Positions 61,901 to 64,000 of a stretch of DNA of 64,000 nt are shown here, one piece after another. Under the pieces are notes generated by a model. It was not told where the DNA came from and made no database searches. It saw only the letters and a program-made list of their open reading frames with translations. A program made the translations under genes and the position numbers. Positions within the stretch are counted from its first letter, which is position 1, and each line of letters starts with the position of its first letter. This DNA comes from Hemicordylus capensis (lineage: Eukaryota > Chordata > Lepidosauria > Squamata > Cordylidae): positions 15,278,501 through 15,342,500 of the forward strand of contig NC_069662.1 of assembly GCF_027244095.1 (NCBI RefSeq). Reading direction: 5' to 3'.

Positions 61901-63492
61901 TTCACATGTACACTTTAACTGCAGTTAAAGCTACCAGAACTTTTAACTGTAGTATGACTGAACACACAAAACCCCTGTTAAGCCTCAAAAGTTAACTCCA
62001 GTTTGCCCTGACAAACTCCTATTGGGACCTGAGGTTTTCTCAGTGGCACTCTGCCGAGAACTGTAGTTTTGCCGCTGGAACATTATGCCCGAAGGCAGAC
62101 CAGAGGTGCACCTAGATAATTTTGGAGCCTGGACCTAAAGGCCTTTGGGGCCCCCCTCCCCTGCAAATTAAGCATCATCATGCTCTGCCAGGTGACCACA
62201 GCAGCCAGGACAGACTAAAGAGGATTTGGTGGGCCCCTGGGGCTGTGGAGGCCCTGGACTTTGGCCCCGAAGTCCAGGGGTAAGAGCACCTCTGAGGCAG
62301 ACTCATCCCTAACTGTAGTTAAGTGCCTCTGTCTAACAGAAATAAACTCTCGGAGATTGTTCACCCACTAGCCCATGCAGCAGTCATGGCCCTAATGATG
62401 ACAAATTTTAATTAGGCAGATAAGAGTTGAGAAACCAGTTGAAATCGTTTGTGGTGCTGCTTAAAGAATGGGTCTACTGCACTTTTAAATTGGAAACTTA
62501 TAGGCACCTTATTTAACACTGTTAAAATTTTATAATAAATAATTCATTACATTTTTTAAAAATGCTAATTTCATTCTTGTCTAAAGACAAAATCTGAGTA
62601 ATGTAACTGTTAAAATTAAATTAATGTAATTTGTTGATGCTTAAAGTACCTTTTTTGTTCTATGTCCACCCTTTAAAACTACTTGATTGTTACCTGGCAG
62701 CATCTGAGAAACTGTTCTTGACTGGTCAAAATACCCAACCATAAACTGGATAAATAGCAACTGGGGGGGGGGGGGGAGCAATTTTATTTGAGAAACTGGC
62801 ATGAAGAGAAAGGGTTAAGCTTCCTCAATCTGGGCTAAAGTGAAGCAGGACTCCCCTGAAGAGCTGAAGCCCCCCGCCCTGCCACAAGCACTGAAGCAGC
62901 ATACAAACTGAGAAGTGGCTGCTTTGCAAAGCCAGAGGATATATTCAAAAAGTACTAAAGAGAGACATTGATATCAGTTGGTGTCTATTTATGCACAGTG
63001 GCTCCCATACTGTGCAGTGAGCCACTGATACAAAGAAGAGATATGCTTGCTGCTTCCAAGGCACTGTAAAGCACACTGCTTCCGATAATAGGGCTGCTGC
63101 ATGCCTACTAAGGGCTGCGTAAATGTAGCTGCAATGGTACTCCCACTTGGAATGATAGGAGTACCGTCACAACTGCATTTATGCACTCTTGAGTAGGCAC
63201 GCATCAGCCCTACCACTGCAAGCAGCATGGGAGGACTTTACAATGTCTTGGAAGCAATGAGTGTGCCTCTTGCCTGGATTGGTGGCTCGCTGTGCAGTAT
63301 GGGCATCAGTTTTATTTTTTAGAAAATAATTTGAGATCTAAGAGTACATTTTTAGGAGCATCTAAACTACTGGGCTACTCCAATCTGACAGTTATTGTAA
63401 ATGAGGGCACCTCTTTCTAGATGACTCAAGGCAAAAACAAGAACATCAAATGCAGCAACAACCAGAGCAAGAGGAGGAATGGCATGCCAAAG
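55650..63492 (+). CDS. Second CARD-VLIG gene (copy 2), 5' half, runs past the window
   Basis: A tandem duplicate of the gene at 36371-46784. Exons seen: CARD 55650-55926, linker 56032-56094, repeat exon 59536-60672, linker 63421-63492; all internal junctions are phase 1, so they join in one frame (518 residues plus one base). A further candidate exon at 61743 is less certain. Upstream and intron sequence around the shared exons still aligns with copy 1. No stop or frameshift occurs in these exons. The giant GTPase exon is expected downstream of 64000 and is not seen. The product would differ from copy 1 by a 379-residue repeat-rich spacer between CARD and GTPase. Confidence 0.7.
56032..56094 (+). 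CDS. Linker exon 2, gene copy 2
   Basis: Homologous to 36742-36795 ('GQDQKPVQGFGQSELLSDSS'), 63 bp, phase 1 to 1. The donor reads 'gcaa|gtgatc', weaker than in copy 1, so the exon may be used inefficiently. Confidence 0.55.
56826..59039 (+). repeat. Squamate SINE interrupted by a LINE
   Basis: The head is at 56826-56886 ('atggtgcagcggggatatga', 'agccagaggttgctggtt'). The remainder is at 58849-59039 ('ggtttgaatccctgctgg' through 'ccaggagtcggcaccgactc' and 'gcagactttaccttt'). Confidence 0.8.
56887..58848 (+). mobile_element. 5'-truncated LINE inside a SINE (third LINE group)
   Basis: 56889-57914 encodes reverse transcriptase: 'TAIVVPIFKKGEKNVPSNYR', 'DEQASFRSGHSITDH', 'SSLYVVFIDFKSAFGS', 'TNKGVRQGCILASSLFNLYL'. 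The catalytic box reads YVVD instead of YADD. A frameshift leads into 57919-58497, with 'CHQRAFFRARHNVLPSAVL' and the Cys/His motif 'RPCPCGLGDVENVHVLLHC'. The tail is 'tgatctttgatcgt' plus (AAACT)n. A short 'ggtt'-type target duplication flanks it. The endonuclease is missing. The clade is unresolved (Vingi/R4-like). Confidence 0.75.
59536..60672 (+). CDS. Repeat-rich spacer exon, gene copy 2
   Basis: Acceptor 'gattcttatcag' ends at 59535; donor 'atcag|gtcgat' at 60673. Exactly 379 codons, phase 1 to 1. It is built from about 13-18-residue units of the pattern M-x-LEK-x-x-x-A-x-x-LD (for example 'AMPLEKEKEAENLDPP', 'MPPEKESRAGDPD', 'CLEKPDRAGYQES'). It is acidic and Ser/Pro/Gly-rich with no hydrophobic core, hence probably disordered. 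Not found in gene copy 1. Confidence 0.65.
59651..60406 (+). repeat. Two tandem 378-bp in-frame repeats
   Basis: 59651-60028 and 60029-60406 are nearly identical, with only about ten differences seen by eye. A third partial copy starts at 60407. 378 bp is 126 codons, so the frame is kept. Confidence 0.95.
60680..61305. other. Unassigned intron sequence
   Basis: No repeat or exon recognised. Confidence 0.3.
61306..61436. repeat. hAT-type MITE, diverged copy
   Basis: Mirror ends 'caggggttcccaaccttggg' and 'catttgggaacccct' around 'ggactacaactg' and 'ttgtagttcaaca'. The target duplication is unclear. Confidence 0.6.
61473..61545 (+). repeat. 5S-headed SINE fragment
   Basis: 'gtggtagcaagcatgactc' and 'agctaagcagggtctgccct', the head of the SINE seen at 55110, truncated soon after. 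Confidence 0.65.
61743..61813 (+). CDS. Possible linker exon, gene copy 2, phase mismatch
   Basis: Acceptor 'ctccctag', donor 'caaag|gtactt'. Read from phase 1 it encodes 'EWSPPEEKTQSPKDWWRQKA' and KMSK, similar in character to the exons at 39328 and 63421. Its length of 71 bp would leave the wrong phase for the exon at 63421. It may be a decayed exon copy or be skipped. Confidence 0.3.
62101..62294. mobile_element. hAT-type MITE, second family, copy A
   Basis: Ends 'cagaggtgcacctag' and 'aagagcacctctg', with perfect 8-bp duplications, aggcagac, at 62093-62100 and 62295-62302. The body has 'gagcctggacctaaaggcct' and 'ccctggactttggccccga'. Confidence 0.88.
62303..62995. other. Unassigned intron sequence; poly-G at 62763-62776
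   Basis: AT-rich near 62500-62640 and a G run at about 62763-62776. No family recognised. Confidence 0.3.
63000..63308. mobile_element. Foldback element, about 150-bp arms
   Basis: The left arm 'ggctcccatactgtgcagtg' through 'gggctgctgcatgcctact' is the reverse complement, with mismatches, of the right arm 'gagtaggcacgcatcagccc' through 'ctgtgcagtatgggcatcag'. The turn is near 63155 ('ggtactccc...ggagtacc'). Confidence 0.75.
63421..63492 (+). CDS. Linker exon 3, gene copy 2
   Basis: 72 bp, phase 1 to 1, encoding 'DDSRQKQEHQMQQQPEQEEE' and WHAK. Same length, phase and upstream intron words as 39328-39399. In copy 1 this exon splices to the giant GTPase exon. Confidence 0.72.
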
Positions 63493-63576
63493 GTAATCTA
63501 TTTACTATTTCCAAAAGTGCTAAAAGTTGCAATCCTTGTGGAAAGAGAATTAGAATGCCTGAGAATGAGTGGGAGG

Positions 63577-63781
63577 CAGTGGTGCTCTTACCCTGGACTC
63601 TGAGGCCAAAGTCTTGGGGCCCCCCAACTCCTGGCCCCCCCAACTCCTCTCTAGTCTGTCCTGGGTGGTGTAGTTTGTGCCCTCAAGAACCTACGTGTTA
63701 AAAAAATGATGCTTAACTTGCAGTGGAGGACCTCCAAAGACCTTTAGGTCCAGGCTCCAAAATTACCTAGGTGCAACTCTG
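63577..63781. mobile_element. hAT-type MITE, second family, copy B (inverted)
   Basis: The ends 'cagtggtgctcttaccctgg' and 'acctaggtgcaactctg' are copy A in the opposite orientation. Perfect 8-bp duplications, gtgggagg, lie at 63569-63576 and 63782-63789. It starts 85 bp after the donor of the preceding exon. Confidence 0.88.
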
Positions 63782-63789
63782 GTGGGAGG

Positions 63790-64000
63790 TATTGGCTGAG
63801 TTGGAGTGACCTGCATGTATGTTGGTGTAGTGAATAGTGGATTTAAGCCCAGCCTTTGTCTCAGAGCAAGTCCACGTGGGGGAAAGAAAATGCTGATTCA
63901 TTCCCTCCATGTTTGCTCAACAAAGGCTATTCCTTTAAAATGTAACCATTTCTTGGTAATCGCTGCCACCAAACCCTACTTGCAGAGTTTAACTCCTCTC
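63790..64000. other. Unassigned window end
   Basis: Intron sequence of gene copy 2. Nothing recognised. Confidence 0.3.

Overview
The window looks like nuclear DNA of a squamate reptile (lizard or snake). Host genes are split by introns, and the space between exons is filled with a squamate-type repeat mix: CR1, L2-like and L1 LINEs, a third LINE group, a tRNA-headed SINE with a BovB-like tail, SINEs with a 5S-rRNA-like head, hAT-type MITEs, foldback elements and long microsatellites. No provirus or LTR element was recognised.

Region 1 (about 1-28.4 kb) holds one complete host gene, BCKDK, on the + strand. Eleven coding exons between 11708 and 27434 join in frame to 414 codons, and an AATAAA lies at 28379. 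A candidate 5' leader exon with a small upstream reading frame lies at 9713-9779. The first 9.7 kb is repeats plus unassigned sequence. Large introns carry an L1 fragment, a third-group LINE fragment, several MITEs and SINEs, and a GC-rich element that mimics a CpG island.

Region 2 (about 28.4-36.3 kb) is intergenic: SINE, CR1, LINE tails, a second copy of the GC-rich element, a degenerate minisatellite and an unassigned stretch.

Region 3 (36352-47157) is a gene whose first coding exon encodes a CARD (death-fold) domain. Two short phase-1 exons follow, then one very large exon encoding a VLIG/GVIN-type very large GTPase. The exons join in one frame to 1,703 residues. A CARD is a death-fold adaptor domain found in inflammasome proteins, and VLIG/GVIN proteins are interferon-inducible giant GTPases. 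The combination suggests a cytosolic innate-immunity protein that couples GTPase-driven assembly to CARD signalling; that role is inference.

Region 4 (47.2-54.5 kb) is repeats: a CR1, a nearly full-length L2-like LINE with frameshifts, and an RPL27 retropseudogene.

Region 5 (about 54.5 kb to the end) is the 5' half of a second, tandemly duplicated CARD-VLIG gene. It has a candidate TATA box and first exon, its own CARD exon and both short exons. It also has a 1.1-kb exon of internal protein repeats that was not found in the first copy. Its GTPase exon should lie beyond position 64000. The introns of this copy carry a LINE-in-SINE nested insertion, paired hAT MITEs and a foldback element.
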